Shown piece after piece: positions 9,578 through 22,328 of a DNA stretch of 64,000 bases. The stretch covers positions 62,001 to 126,000 of the forward strand of contig JAIXMG010000037.1 of NCBI GenBank assembly GCA_025201345.1, given 5' to 3'. Numbering within the stretch: position 1 is the stretch's first letter; the number at the start of each line of letters is the position of its first letter. The notes below the pieces were generated by a model. It was not told where the DNA came from. It saw only the letters and a list, made by a program, of their open reading frames with translations, and ran no database searches. Both the position numbers and the translations under genes were made by a program. The stretch is from Thamnidium elegans. Its lineage: Eukaryota > Mucoromycota > Mucoromycetes > Mucorales > Mucoraceae.

Positions 9578-10926
9578 TATATATGTTAAAAGGAAAATGG
9601 ATCCGTTAAAAGGCAATGGATCCGTTGAAAGGAAAACGGTGTAATGGTAAGGTAACTTTAAAAGAGAATAAAGCTAAATTAACATTGAGAAATAAGATTG
9701 TGGTATATCTAATCCGAATTAAACAAAATAAATACCTTTGGCTTACAAACGAAAATGTAAAGGTAATTACAGAGGTAGAAAACAAGAACAGATAGAATAT
9801 AAGTTTATTAAAAGAGAATAATAAAAGTATAAAAAGAATAATATGGATATTAAACAGATAAAAACACTGAAGTGGTATTTATATCTATTGTGTGGTATTT
9901 ATACGTTGTCGGGAATTAATGATAAAATTAGTAAGGTATTTGAATATTTAAATAAGGGTAGGTTGTAATGGATTAAAGTCCTAAGGATTGTTATCGTAAT
10001 AACTGAATCTATGTAATGGTCTTAAATCATTACAAATGGTTCCACTAAAAAAAACGAGTACGCCTCATCCATCCAAACATTCGCTCAGAAATGGATTCGT
10101 TAACTGCTCGCTGAATCTCAGTGGATAGAGTAAATTTTTTTGGCTTAGGTGAATTGCATATTGCTTGGATACCATTTTGCTTATAATAGTAACTTATAAA
10201 ATATACTGCGAAAAAGAAAAAGTATATTTTTAACAGTAGAGATATTCATAAATTATGGTTTAACGCTCGTACAGTCATCCCTCTTTGATTTTAACTTTTT
10301 TTAATTTCAATCCTCAATAATTTTAACTCTACAATTTTGAAGCTTAAAGAACTCCAATGGTCTCAATATTATCAAGCGATTACTGTATATCAGATAATAA
10401 TAAAAAATCATGCGGAATATGTCGAATTTCACTTATTTATTGTAGTATTACTTTTACTATACTGAATTAAATCCTTGTATAAGGATATATTGTTGGAACT
10501 ACAAGGACCTTAATAATTTACTTTTGACTTTAACTTTAACTTTAACTTGGCAAGTTTGTATGCCTTTCTCCAACTAAATAGCTGGTGCAAGACTAAAAAC
10601 AAATAAAAAGGCTGAGTGCCTGAAAAAAAAAAGACGCTGACAAAAAGAAAAGCGCTCGTATAAAAAGTCGCTTCAAAAAAAAAAAAAAAGTCGCCCGAAA
10701 AAAATGGCTCACAAAAAAAAAATGGCTGAGAAAAAAATGGCGAGAAAAAAAAATTGGGGGAGGAGGGTAAAAAGTGACTATTTTTTATTTAAACGTCAGG
10801 TGGGAGTATGTCAAGAATTGCCCTAAGAATAATTGTACTCACGTGACCTTTTCTTTTTTTTTCTATTTTTTTTTAGTCCTCCTTTCTTTTTTTCTTTTTC
10901 TTTTTTTCATATAAAGAAGTACTAAT
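9578..10926. other. gene-free stretch with simple repeats
   Basis: No credible ORF was found. It contains three close copies of GGATCCGTT (9599-9640), a TTTAAC run (10522-10549), and at 10620-10757 a purine-rich array of A-runs separated by TGGCTSA or GTCGC units. The last 100 bp are pyrimidine-rich and lead into the UBC6-type gene, consistent with its promoter. Confidence 0.5.
10620..10757. repeat. imperfect A-run/TGGCT repeat
   Basis: Short units made of 7-15 A followed by AGTCGC or ATGGCTGA recur about eight times. This looks like local expansion of low-complexity sequence without coding potential. Confidence 0.5.
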
Positions 10927-11893
10927 ATGGCTACGAAAGGTGCATATAAACGATTAACAAAAGAATATATGGCTCTTCAAAAGAAGTAAATATTTTCTAA
11001 ATCCCTGAACAAACAACTGATGAAATGAAGAGATGAAATCTAACCCTTTTTTAATTGTATTAGTCCACCTCCTTATATTACTGCAAAACCATTAGAAAGT
11101 AATATTCTTGACTGGTAAAAAAAAAAAAAAAAGTGGATAATAGAAAATTCAAGGAAAAGAAAAGAGCCTCATTACATATATTTAGGCATTATGTTATTCA
11201 AGGTCCACCTGAAACACCGTACGAAGGTGGAGAATACTATGGCAGAATTACTTTTCCAGCCGAATACCCTTTTAAACCACCTACCATCAGAATGACAACT
11301 CCTTCAGGAAGATTTCAACCAGATACTAGACTTTGTTTAACCATGAGTGATTTTCATCCTAGTTCTTGGAACCCTAGTTGGTCAGTTTCTACTATATTAA
11401 ACGGTTTACTAAGCTTTATGGTAGAATATATACAAATATATTTTAATTTATCAAATACTTACTCTTTTTTTTGCGTAGGTTGGCGATGAAGCTACTACGG
11501 GCAGTATAAAGACAGGTATCAATGAAAAGAAAATGTATGCCGCAAGATCTCACTTGTGGAATATTAGAAATCAAAAGTTTCGAGGTAAAAATAAAATAAA
11601 AATAAAAATGATGTCAAAATAGTGTTAACCATTTTGGATTATATATATATAAAGAGGTGTTTCCGGAATTATGTACAGTAAAACTAAGTCAAATCCCACC
11701 CGATACTTTTAAAACAACAAAACAAACACCACAGGAACCGCAAGAACAACAACAACAACAACAACAACAACATCAACCAATTCAACATCCCATTGCCCGT
11801 ACAGTCACTCGAGGAAAACGTTGGTTATTTTTATTTGTAGTATTCGTCTACTTGATTTTATCAAAAATAATAGCTCGTTCATCTACCAATTAA
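10927..11893 (+). CDS. UBC6: ER-anchored ubiquitin-conjugating enzyme E2, Ubc6/UBE2J type
   Basis: There are five exons: 10927-10985, 11064-11114, 11186-11420, 11479-11584 and 11655-11893 (229 aa). Ubc6-type E2s accept ubiquitin from E1 and serve ER-associated degradation with Doa10/Hrd1-type ligases. The N-terminus [18 protein letters not shown] and the following NPPPYI match the Ubc6 opening. The UBC fold runs to about residue 150 and includes [19 protein letters not shown] and the [12 protein letters not shown] active-site segment. The catalytic cysteine is residue 87, as in yeast Ubc6. A Gln-rich linker (CAA repeats) precedes a C-terminal hydrophobic segment ([17 protein letters not shown]), a tail anchor with the catalytic domain on the cytosolic side. 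The gene converges on the zinc-finger gene, with 57 bp between stops. Confidence 0.93.
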
Positions 11894-11950
11894 ATAAACT
11901 CAATACTTTTTTTTCGGTTTTTTTTTTTGGGGGGGGGGTTTATTTTTTTA

Positions 11951-13212
11951 TTAGCAAATATCCTTATGTGTTTTCAAATGCCTTGTCACTTGATCAGGCC
12001 TGGAAAAGGCTTTACCACATGGTTTCACTGTACACCTGAACGGTCTTTCGCCTGAATGAACTCTCATCTAGAAAATACGCATTTAAATAAATCATACAAA
12101 TAAAATAAAAAAATAAAAATACTTACGTGTTTAGTTAAATTACTACTTTCTGAAAACCTTTTATTACAGTCTTGATATTTACAAGCAAATGGTTTTTCAC
12201 CTGAATGAACTCTTTTATGAATGGTAAGAGAAGCAGATACCGAAAACTGTCTATCACATTGATCACACTTGTAAGGTTTTTCACCTGTATGAGTTCTCAT
12301 ATGTTGTGTCATAATATTTGATTCGGAAAAATGCTTTTGGCATATTTGACATTGAAATGGTTTGGCGCCTGTATGGGTTTGAATATGTCGCATAATCTTT
12401 TGTCTCTGTGTAAATATCTTTCCGTTCCGTTGACAAGGTACCCATTGGCAACTATATTCACTTTTACCTGACCCAACATGTACTTTAGATAAATGAATTG
12501 TAAGTTTATCAAAAGCTTCAAATCTTTCAGTACAATCTAACCATCGACACGCATGTAGTAGCGCTCGCTTCAAGTGTTGACTGGTTAAATGGTTTAACAA
12601 ATCTTGTGAAGTACCATCCAACAATGCTCCTTCAGCACATGATTCCCAAAAGCACGCATTACTTTGTTGTGCCTTTCGATTATTTAAATGCGTCTTGTAC
12701 AAGTGAGGAGTTAAATCTTCCATGGTATTAAACTTGGCTACACAACTAGACCATTTACATCGTGTTTCTTCTTGTCGTTCAGTTTCTGGACCAGTTGGGT
12801 GGTTACCGACGACTTGGTCTATGATATCTGTTCTCGGTAAAGGCGATACAACTGTTTCGGTTGATAAGGATATTTGCTTGTTTTCAGCTGCAATTACTGG
12901 ACAACATTTGTTACAACAATCATCTACAGCTGCTACAGCAATAGGTTGTGAAGAATTAGGTAACAGTGTAGCTAAATTGGACTTTGATTTAAGTTTCGAT
13001 CGTGTATTTATTAAAGATGGTGTAGGAAATAAAAAAGGTGGTTGTGGATAAGTCAGTCTAGATAACGAGAGTATAGAAGGATCGGTTAAAAAATATAATA
13101 AGCGACTGTGGTGGTGATGATCTGTACTGTGATCCGTCAGTAAATTAGCACCATGTCTACCATGTTGATGAGTAACTTGACTACTAGAGGTAGATTGTTC
13201 TTTTTCTGTCAT
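11951..13212 (-). CDS. C2H2 zinc-finger transcription factor, Zap1-like
   Basis: There are two exons, 12127-13212 and 11951-12067 (400 aa). The N-terminal 140 residues are Ser/His-rich and unstructured. Then come several C2H2 fingers: two with long CX4C or CX8C-like spacing (CKWSSC..., CFWESC...), one CRWLDC, one CQWVPC leading to [10 protein letters not shown], and canonical fingers joined by TGEKPY-type linkers. The final finger (CTVKPC ... HLKTH) is in exon 2. The series of Trp-containing CxW fingers followed by FTQRQK and SESSNLTKH resembles the zinc-responsive activator Zap1 of yeast, so a role in zinc homeostasis is inferred. Other GLI/Zic-like fungal factors are possible. It is divergent from USB1, with 328 bp between start codons. 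No ACCTTNAAGGT zinc-response element was noticed there. Confidence 0.8.
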
Positions 13213-13540
13213 TTTCTTCTGGAATAAAAGGGATGTTCTTTTTTTTTGGGCTGAATAAAAAATATAGTCAGATTTCCCACCGTTTTTGAAACTGTGCTCC
13301 GGAATTTAGATATCTTACCAGAAGCGTAAATATCTAAAGTCTCTACGAGACAACGGTTATATTCTAATAAAGGGTAATTGTCTTCCTTCTCCTTTTCAAA
13401 TTGATACTGGAATAGCCATCGTATTTTTGAATGTGTTTATATCCCTTTGCCAAATAACTTTGCAACACAAAGTGACTGCCGCTTGTTCGTTCCTAAAACT
13501 GTGTTGAAGTCTTTTTCTTTTTCTTCTCTTCGACAAAAAA
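13213..13540. promoter_or_regulatory. divergent intergenic promoter region, Zap1-like/USB1
   Basis: The start codons of two head-to-head genes are 328 bp apart, so both promoters must lie here or extend into the neighbours. There are pyrimidine-rich tracts next to both starts. I recognise no specific regulatory motif. Confidence 0.4.
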
Positions 13541-14425
13541 ATGAAAAATATAGTCGATTATCCTTCTTCTTCGGACGAAGAAACGGAAAACCCAACTTTA
13601 AAACGCAAGCTTATTCCGGAACTAAAACAAACGTACGCGATTTATATTTACGATTCGAATAAAGAAAGTAAACTTTTTTTTTCAGTAGCAGCAGTAAAAA
13701 AATGCCAAAATTACCTTCTTTCTTTGGCGATAGTACTAAACCAGAATCAAGTGATGGTACTGGGAAGAAGCGTACGGTACCCCATGCAAGTAATAGCTGG
13801 GCTACATATGTTTATTTCCAAGGTTTGAATTTTACTACTTTTAACAAAAAAAAAGTTTACTGACTGATTTTTTGAAGTCGATTTTACAGATGAAAAGGAA
13901 AAATTAGTGAATTACTGTACAGGTTTAGAGCCAATACAAGAACAACATATCAGCTTAAGTAGAACTGTTTATCTGAAGCATCATCAATTAGATATGTTTG
14001 TTACATCCGTACGAAATGCAATTCAAAATATGAAATCATTTGATATTTCGTTTGCTCAAACTGCTTGCTTAACAAATGATGAAAATACTCGATCATTTTT
14101 AACCTTAGAAATAGGAAATGGGTATATCCAGGTAAGATAGAGAGAGATAGTAATAGAGATATAATTAGTAAGTAACATACATTTGGTGTTCTAGTTGTTG
14201 GACTATATGAAGCAAATTAACAAAGTAATGAAAGAATACAAACAACCAATATTCTATAATCCACCGAGATTTCATACCAGTATTGGTTGGGCACTTAATA
14301 AGGATACTGTGACTTCAATTGAAATACCTCAGCCGTGTCTAAACCCTATTACTTCTCGTTTGTTCTATCTCTCTCGACTTTATATTAAACAAGGACATTA
14401 TATACACCATATTGATTTACAATAA
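13541..14425 (+). CDS. USB1: U6 snRNA phosphodiesterase USB1/Mpn1
   Basis: There are four exons: 13541-13632, 13686-13822, 13878-14131 and 14195-14425 (237 aa). USB1 is a 2H-family 3'-5' exonuclease that trims the oligo-U tail of U6 snRNA and leaves a protective cyclic phosphate. Both catalytic HxS motifs are present: HISLSR near residue 97 and HTSIGW near residue 192. The SWATYVYF segment and NDENTRSFLTLEI fit family positions. The short acidic Ser-rich N-terminus (DYPSSSDEE) is also typical. The start chosen is the first ATG in frame, just after a T/C-rich leader. The gene is head-to-head with the Zap1-like factor. Confidence 0.92.
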
Positions 14426-14595
14426 AGTCCGCATCCTCTTTTTCCGTGACGCTTTTTTTAGTCTATCTTGAACCCTTTTTTTTTTTCATATTTCAAAATG
14501 TGGTATTGAACAACACAAGGGTGTCCTGCGAAAAATTTAATTTTTTCTTTTTTTCTTTTTTTCACTCTTTTTTTATTTGAAAAAGAGAAGTAAAA

Positions 14596-15441
14596 ATGGA
14601 TCCTTACGAATTTACTCAAACAGTTAGTGAAGAACCTCATCAAGAAGATCAAAGCGACCTTAAAAAACTTGAGCAAGATTTAGCTCCTACTGCTGCTGAT
14701 TACTATGGTGTATTAAATATCTCTAGAAAGGTAAAAATAAAAACCTGGTTTCCTTCAAAGATATCAGGTTAAAATATCTTCTTTTTTTTCTTTTTAGGCT
14801 ACAGAAGATGAAATTAAAGAAGCTTATAAAAAATTATGTCGATTCTTTCATCCTGACAAGGTAAGAAAAACATATGAAAAAATACAATCATATCAATAAA
14901 TTGTATATTATCATAGCATACGGATGAATTAAAAAAGAAAATGGCAGAATCAAGATTCCAAGTAATTCAAAATGCTTATGAAGGTAAATAATAATAATTA
15001 TAATAATATGCATGTATCCTTAATAATAATGTTACACTTAGTTTTGTGCGATCCTGCGAAAAGAGTAATTTACGATACATACGGTGAAGAAGGATTAAAT
15101 GCATCTTGGGATGTAGGACCACGTTACAAGACACCAGAAGAGGTATATATATAATGTAGGTCTATACAGAAAAAAACTTAATGATATTTTTTATTTAGTT
15201 GAGAGAAGAATACGAAAAAAAAGCTCGTCAAAAACGTGAATTAGATTTAGAGAATTTAGTTCGTTCTAAAGCTGAATTCCAAATCACAATGGATGCAACT
15301 CAAGTATTTGATCCTTATGAGCCACCTGTGTTTGTCGGATTTGGACAAACTGCTGCACCTAAAAAGAAGGGTCCTTTTCATGCTATTTCTAAAGCACAAG
15401 TACAGCAACTGTTTATGCGCTCTTCATTCGAGGTAAACACA

Positions 15442-15477
<36 letters not shown>

Positions 15478-17198
15478 AAGAGTTATATTGTGCTAAATCT
15501 ACTCTTGTACATAAAAAAAAAAAGACTCAAATTGGACCCCAGACTCATGCAGTTATTGGTGGGTCAATGGTATCTAGATCCGGTATGGGTGGTGGAAATA
15601 TTCTGGGCACTGTTCGTCATACAGTATCTCCTAAATTATGGGGTGAGGTAAGATTTATACACTAAAAGAGAGAGAGAGAGGAACTTATATAATTATTATA
15701 GGTGACGGCAACTTTATTAAAACCAAGAATGCTTACATTAAAGACTTATTATTCATTATCAACAGATAGGTAAATTATATATACAAATATACGTATACAT
15801 ATATTTATAAAAATTTAGTTTTGTAAATACAACAGTTCAATTGAATTCCATGTACGACCCACCTGTACTTGCTGTCACTGCTGGTAGAAGAATTTTCTCG
15901 GCTACAACAGGTTATATGACTTATCGTACTGGAGAATGGTCCTTGTTTGGATGGGGTGATGCATCTAATAAAATGGATAAATCTTCTGTTTCACTTGGTA
16001 TGGCTGGTATGAATAAACACGGTAATTATAGTGGTGAATTACAAGTAAGTTTTTTTTTTCCTTGCCTTCTATTTGTATAACATTGCACTAAAAAAAAAAA
16101 AGACTGGTATCATGTCGTCGCACATTGCTGGAGAATATTCTTATAAATTAGCCAATCAAGCTCGTTTGCGAATGTCTTGTTCATTATCATCTGAAGGTGG
16201 TTTAAATGCTAGTATCGGTAGTGATCATAAAATAACGGAACACACAAGAGTTGGTATGACGATGGAATGTGGTTTACCTTTAGGTGTTATTGTTAAATTT
16301 AGGTAAGGGGGTTTTTCTTTTTTTTATAATATATATAAATTTATATATTTTAAAAAAAAGGGGGGAGGGAATAATAGTTATTGATATTATTATTTTAGGG
16401 TCTCACGTCTTGGACAAAAAGCGGTAGTACCCATCATCCTTGCATCCGAGTTTGACCTTAAATTAGCGTTCTTCGGTGCAGTGGTTCCAGCTTCCGTAGC
16501 TGTTGCCCTTGATCAATTGGTATTAAAGCCCCGCCGAAAAAGATTAATCAAAGAGTAATGTATTGTTTACATATTGTATTGTACAGCCGCATTAACGTAC
16601 TTTTTCTTTTGTAGAAAAATAAATGAATTAAGAGAAGAGCATGCTGAATACCTTGCTAATCGTAAACAAGAAGCATTAGATGCTCAATTACTTATGTCAG
16701 ATATTGCAGAAAGAAAGAGAAAACAGGAAGAAAATAAAGCTGATGGTATAATAATTTTAAGGGGTAAAAAAGAACAATTTGATTGAATACTCAATAATAT
16801 ATATAGGATTGGTTATTGTTCAAGCGTGGTATGGTAACTTGGAAAATTTGGACAATGATAAAGACGAAGGAGTGATCGACGTTACGATTGTTATTCAGAC
16901 ACTAGTTCATGAGTCGAGACTAACAATTCCAAGCGGGCATTCAAAGGTAAAATACATAATACAATTTTATAAATGGCGAACTAAATTTTTTTTTTGATAA
17001 TAGACAAATATTCTCGGATTTTATGATCCTTGTTTAGGTGAAAAAAAGAAACTTCGTGTACAATATAGATTTAGACATAGACTTCATCAAGTAACAGTAG
17101 AAGATACAGCTGCTCTTATTAGTCCTGTTCAAGGTAAGAAAATAAATAAACAACAACAACATTTTGATTAATTGGTTTGTTTAGCACACGTTGTTTGA
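14596..17198 (+). CDS. DNAJC11-like J-domain protein (DUF3395)
   Basis: There are fourteen exons between 14596 and 17198 (595 aa): 14596-14730, 14798-14860, 14917-14983, 15042-15142, 15199-15432, 15525-15647, 15702-15769, 15819-16044, 16103-16302, 16399-16554, 16615-16745, 16807-16946, 17004-17133 and 17185-17198. An N-terminal J domain (about residues 38-100) carries HPD at 63-65 for Hsp70 stimulation. A glycine- and beta-rich middle (about 130-420) resembles a porin-like barrel as in DNAJC11. A charged helix (KINELREEHAEYLANRKQ) then leads into the DUF3395 C-terminus (VQAWYGNLENL ... KLRVQYRFRHRLHQVTV). Animal DNAJC11 sits at the mitochondrial outer membrane with MICOS/SAM; that location is inferred here. 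The last exon is uncertain: splicing 17133 to 17281 instead gives an in-frame 614-aa form ending at 17351. Confidence 0.9.
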
Positions 17199-17487
17199 TT
17201 GTGTCCTAATATGTAAAAAATATAAAAATAAATTGTTACACTATACTGGTGGCAAAATATAATAAAATATCTATTTCCAGGGGCCACACACAATTACCCA
17301 ATAAAGATTTCGTATTCCTATAAAGATGAAAATAGTAACAAATTGCTATAAATTCATTTTTTACAATAAAATCTCCCTTTTTTCCCTTTTTTTTTTTTTT
17401 TTAATTTTCTTTTTTTTTAAATACCTTTTTTTTCTTTCCTTTTTCTTTTTTCTTTTTTTTTCTTGTAAATAAAAAAAAATTCTATAG
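17199..17487 (+). other. 3' UTR of the J-protein and chitin synthase promoter
   Basis: It contains the alternative terminal exon 17281-17351, a polyadenylation-type AATAAA at 17366 and long T-rich tracts (17385-17465) that end 25 bp before the chitin synthase start. The T-rich tract is probably core promoter or leader. Confidence 0.45.
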
Positions 17488-19801
17488 ATGTCAAATCCAA
17501 ATAACCGATCTGGTTATAGAGGTAATCCATCCGATCCGCGATTATCTCAACAACAACAATATCCCAACAGACCTGGTTCGCAACATATGCAATCACCTAG
17601 ACAGCCACAAGGACAACGTATTCAGTCATACGGTATGGATCAACTAAACCGTCCACGTCCTCCACCTCATAATCGTCCTCAACAACAAAATATACAGCAG
17701 CAACAGCAAAGATCTTCTCGTCAACAAGGTGTTCCTCAACTAAGTTCACAACAACGTGGTTCTCGTGAACATCTCTATCAGTCGTCAAGACAACCACAAC
17801 AACCGGGTGGGCCTAGACCTATGCGACCACCTGGTAACTATGGTGCAAACCCTGCTATGGTTCCCCCTAATAGTGGTCAGGGTCCATACCGTCGTGTCAG
17901 TATGAACCGATCTCGATCTCTTTCTCGTCCTGAACGACAGAGACCAAGAACAGGTATGATTCGATCTCCTTCACAGCAACAACGTATGAACCAGCAACAA
18001 CAACAACAACAACAAGGTCGTTATGGTCCACCTGGTCCTGCTGGTCCTCATGGCGGTATGAGACCAAGACCAAATAATTATCCAATGCCTAATCGCTTAC
18101 AACATCAATTACAACAACAAAAGATATATCAACAAGAAGCTTTATTAGATCAACCTAATCAAAATAATAATAATAAAAAACCTCCGCCTGAAGAAGAAAT
18201 AAAGGTTTTAACTAATTGGTGGGCTTGGATTGCTTTTCTTTTAACTTGTTGTATTCCAAATTGGTTTCTTCGTGTTTGTTTAAAAAAGAATAATGCTATG
18301 GTGCAGCAAGCTTGGAGAGAAAAAGTATGTAAAAAATGAGAAAAAAAAATGAAACAAACTAACCAGGCTAAATTTTTATAATAATAGCTTTCTTTATGTT
18401 ATATTATCTTTTTACTTTGTGGTTCACTTGCATTTATTACATATGGTTTAAATCAAACATTATGTCCTGTAGCAGGTAGTAATTCTGCTTACTCTAGTAT
18501 GAACCAAGGTGTACGTATGCCTGTTTATTATAACCATATGAGAGTATTTGGTCACATCTACCCTAGTGATACAATGAAGAGTTTCTTTGCTACAAAAGGA
18601 ATGAATTTGACAAACGATTATGAAAATACAGATTTAGGTTCCATATTTAATGGAGATGTTAATAACGCTTGTTCTCAATATAATCTTCGTTTAGCTTGTG
18701 CTTTGGTTAATCCTTATGGCGGTGGTATGGTAACTCCAGATAATTCTTGTTTATCACTTGCCGAACTTCAAAGATTCTCTAAATCCGATAGTATTCTTGG
18801 TTATGATTGGGCTGATTTAAATAAAAAATCGATTACGGGCCGTAGTCTAACTTTAGTAGGTGATTCAGGTAAATATAAAAGAGGCTGAAGAAAAAGGAAA
18901 AAAAAAAACAATATATACTCAATACATATACATATATATAGTATTGAATTTAACTAGATACCTTAACTTTGCTACACCACCTTTTGGAGCGCAAGTAGAT
19001 CATGCTATTCGTAACAATCTTGCTACAGATATTTCATACGCCTTATTAAATTCTCCTGGTGGAAGAGACGTTCGTAAATGTTTAGCATCGCGTTATAAGA
19101 TTGGTATTATGGAAACTGAAACAGGTGGATGTATTGCAGATAAAATGATTATGACATTAATGTTGGTAGTTATTATTGCCATGATTATTATCCGTTACTC
19201 TATGGCTCTTTTATTTCAATGGTTTATTTCACGTAGATTAACCAAACCTGGTGGAAGATCCAATTGGTTAGCTTGGCGTTCTATTAAGGGCGGTAATGAT
19301 GACCCTGCAAACCATATTCCAGGCCCTTACAATAACTATGGTCCGATGAATACCAACAATGCTGGTTCAACTACTTCTTTAGGTTCTGGTTCCTCCTCTC
19401 GTGGTACTCCGGTCTTTAGTGAACAAAGTTCGGCTGTTGGATTGGGTGGTGCTCGTTCCGATATTGTTACAACTGAATTGTACACCGTACTTTTAGTTAC
19501 TTGTTACTCAGAAGGTGAAGAGGGTCTTCGCATCACTATGGATAGTTTGGCTGAAACTACTTACTCTAAAAAGCACAAGGTATTATTATATATTGTTTGT
19601 TTTTTTTTCATAGTGTTAAATTCTTTTATTAGATTTTCTTTGTTATTGCTGATGGTATGATTACTGGTGCCGGTGAATCAAAATCAACTCCCGATATTGT
19701 TGTCAGTATGATGGACCTTGATCCTACCATGATTAATCCTAAACCTTCATCTTATCTTGCTATTGCAGATGGCGAAAAGCAGTTAAATATGGCTAAAGTG
19801 G

Positions 19802-19832
<31 letters not shown>

Positions 19833-21509
19833 AATTTTGGAATCTAATGTTATTCTTTATATTCTTTAAATAGTATGCTGGTCACTATAAAGGTGTTCCA
19901 TGTATTACAATTGTAAAGTCAGGTACAGAAGAAGAAGCAGATGGTGCAAAGGCAGGTAATCGTGGTAAACGTGATTCTCAGGTAAATTAGAAAGATATAT
20001 ATGTTTATATATATATATATAAAAGAGCACTAACTTATATATTTTTTAGCTTATTCTTATGAGTTATTTCCAACGTGTTTTGTTTAACGATCGTTTATCG
20101 GAACTTGATTATGAAATCTTTTGGAAGATGACATGGTTAATGAAAGGTGTCACACCTGATAAATTTGAATTAGTTTTAATGGTAATAATGACGATAATAT
20201 TCACACAAGTTTTATTTTATATTTTAACACTATTTTTGTTTAGGTTGATGCTGATACTAAAGTCTTACCTGACGCTTTAACTTATATGGTTGCTGCAATG
20301 GCAAACGATATTACTATTATGGGCTTATGTGGTGAAACTAGAATTGCCAACAAGAAAGCGTCATGTAAATACTTGTAACACAAAAACCTTTTTCTTTTTA
20401 TTAACTTTATATACATATATATATATATATATATAGGGGTAACTGCTATTCAAGTATTCGAATACTATATTTCTCATCATTATGCAAAATCATTTGAATC
20501 GTTATTTGGCATTGTTACATGTTTACCTGGTTGTTTCAGTATGTATCGTATCAAATCACCTAAAAATGGGGCTTGGGTTCCTATTTTAGCCAACCCTGAT
20601 ATTATTCTTGAATACAATCAAAATATTGTTACAACACTTCACGAAAAGAATTTATTGTTATTAGGAGAAGATCGTTTCCTATCCACTTTGATGCTTCGTA
20701 CTTTCCCTAGACGTCAAATGATGTTTGTTCCTCAAGCTCGTTGTAAAACTGTAGTTCCCGACGAATTTAAGGTTTTGTTATCTCAACGTCGTCGTTGGAT
20801 TAATTCAACTGTTCATAACTTGATGGAATTAGTATTAGTTTCTGATCTTTGTGGCATTGCTTGTTTATCTATGCAGTTCTCTGTCTTTATTGATTTGATC
20901 GGTACTTTGGTTCTTCCTGCTGCTATTGTAATGACAGTTTATTTAATTGTAAATACCGCTATTTCAAGTAATCCTCAGTGGCAGTCACTTGCATTACTTA
21001 TTGCTATTCTTGGTCTTCCTGCAGTTTTGATCGCAATCACAACATTCAAGCTTGTTTATATTTTATGGATGCTTGGTAAAGAAAAAAAAACAAAAAAAAA
21101 ACAAAAAAAGAACTAACCCAAATCCCATTTTTTAGTGTATCTTTTGGCTTTACCTATTTGGAATTTTGTTTTACCATTATATTCTTTCTGGCATTTTGAT
21201 GATTTCTCTTGGGGAGCAACTCGTGTTGTTCAAGGAGAAAAGAAGGATAAAGGTCACGGTGATGCAGAAGGTAAATTTGATCCTACTCGTTTGGTTATGA
21301 AGAAATGGGAGGATTGGGAAACAGAAAGAACTGGTCAACGCTTCAATAAAAAGATGACTCTCAAGACCCCTCTCGATTCCCCTGCCGCCTTTGACGGTAA
21401 AAATACAATTACACCTGCAACCCCATCTTCTTTTGGTACTATATTTAATGATAGAAAGATGTTTAATTCTTCCCCTGCACCTTCAACTACATCTCCATCC
21501 CCACCATAA
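17488..21509 (+). CDS. chitin synthase, class IV (Chs3-like)
   Basis: There are nine exons: 17488-18324, 18388-18868, 18942-19579, 19633-19800, 19874-19981, 20050-20181, 20244-20364, 20437-21075 and 21136-21509 (1165 aa). The enzyme polymerises UDP-GlcNAc into chitin at the plasma membrane. The N-terminal 240 residues are Gln/Pro/Arg-rich and disordered. Two membrane segments follow ([17 protein letters not shown]; about residues 285-305), then a luminal region, then another membrane segment ([19 protein letters not shown]). Catalytic motifs: [65 protein letters not shown] and QRRRWINST. Three or more terminal membrane helices (about 920-1050) precede a short Pro/Ser tail. The TPDIV and SWxTxxQVFEYY patterns fit class IV enzymes, which usually need Chs4/Chs5-type trafficking partners. 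Confidence 0.95.
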
Positions 21510-21669
21510 TTTTAATCTATTATATACATATATATATATTTCCTTCTATCTATCTTTCGTTCTTTTATATCCTCTTTTTTTTTTCGTTTTTATTTTTTTA
21601 AAAAAAAAATCACTTATAAACAATATACACATTTTTATAATATATAATGGCCCTTTTATTTTACACTAT
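21510..21669. other. convergent 3' region
   Basis: A short T- and TA-rich spacer (about 160 bp) lies between the stop of the chitin synthase and the stop of the Dabb gene. It must hold both polyadenylation sites; several TATATA and A/T runs are present. Confidence 0.4.
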
Positions 21670-22157
21670 TTAGAATTCATAATCAAAGGCAAGTATATCT
21701 TCAAAAGTAGACTTATAGTTTGATAAAAAGTCAAGATGACTTTGATGATTAGCATAAATAGGAAGGTCCTGTATAAATACATATTAAAGTCAGAAACATT
21801 GTAATATGCACATATTGATCCCTTTTTTGTTTTACCTCCTTCTTTTCTAATTCGACAACCCAACCTATGTAATAATTCATACATTAAAAAAAAAATTAAG
21901 TTATTTGTATTTTTTCCTACGTATACTATACCATATTCATATCCTTTTGCTCTATCCGTAAAATTCTTTCCTGCACTAGCAATAGTAATTTCGGGAATAG
22001 TATCCTTTAAAGCCAATACATCCTTAATAGTTTGTTGTTTAGCTTCTTCAGTTATCTCGGGTTTAAACTTGACAAGAACTTTTTTATCTGGTTAGCCTTT
22101 TCTTTTTATTTTTCTTTATATACTATATTATACTATACCAATATGAATGACCTTCAT
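21670..22157 (-). CDS. stress-responsive alpha/beta-barrel (Dabb) domain protein
   Basis: There are four exons: 22139-22157, 21932-22087, 21836-21864 and 21670-21768 (100 aa). The 19-nt first exon encodes MKVIHI and is too short for ORF finding. The spliced protein reads VLVKFKPEITEEAKQQ, then LALKDTIPEI, AGKNFTDRAKGYEYGWVVEL and YANHQSHLDF, which matches the dimeric alpha/beta-barrel (PF07876) pattern, including the GKNF block and the conserved His in HQSH. Dabb proteins are small ferredoxin-like dimers; many are stress-induced and the substrate is usually unknown. It is head-to-head with SMG9, with 171 bp between starts. Confidence 0.88.
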
Positions 22158-22328
22158 CTCTTAATAATAAAAAACGTGTTTTTGAAAAAAGAAACAAAAA
22201 CAAAAAAAAATACAAAAAAGTTCGCAACGACATACCTAACTCTCCCACAAGTCACATTGGACGGGTACTTAATATAATTACTCGCTTTTGTTAACATACA
22301 GGGAAAAAAAAATCCTTTTTTGTTTCGT
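22158..22328. promoter_or_regulatory. divergent promoter, Dabb/SMG9
   Basis: Only 171 bp separate the two start codons, so transcription of the pair probably shares elements. There is a long A/T-rich tract (22170-22220) and no motif that I can name. Confidence 0.35.

Noticed and set aside
10522..10549. TTTAAC hexamer run that looks telomere-like
   Set aside because: It is only four or five units, is not the TTAGGG type expected in fungi, and is embedded in ordinary A+T-rich spacer.
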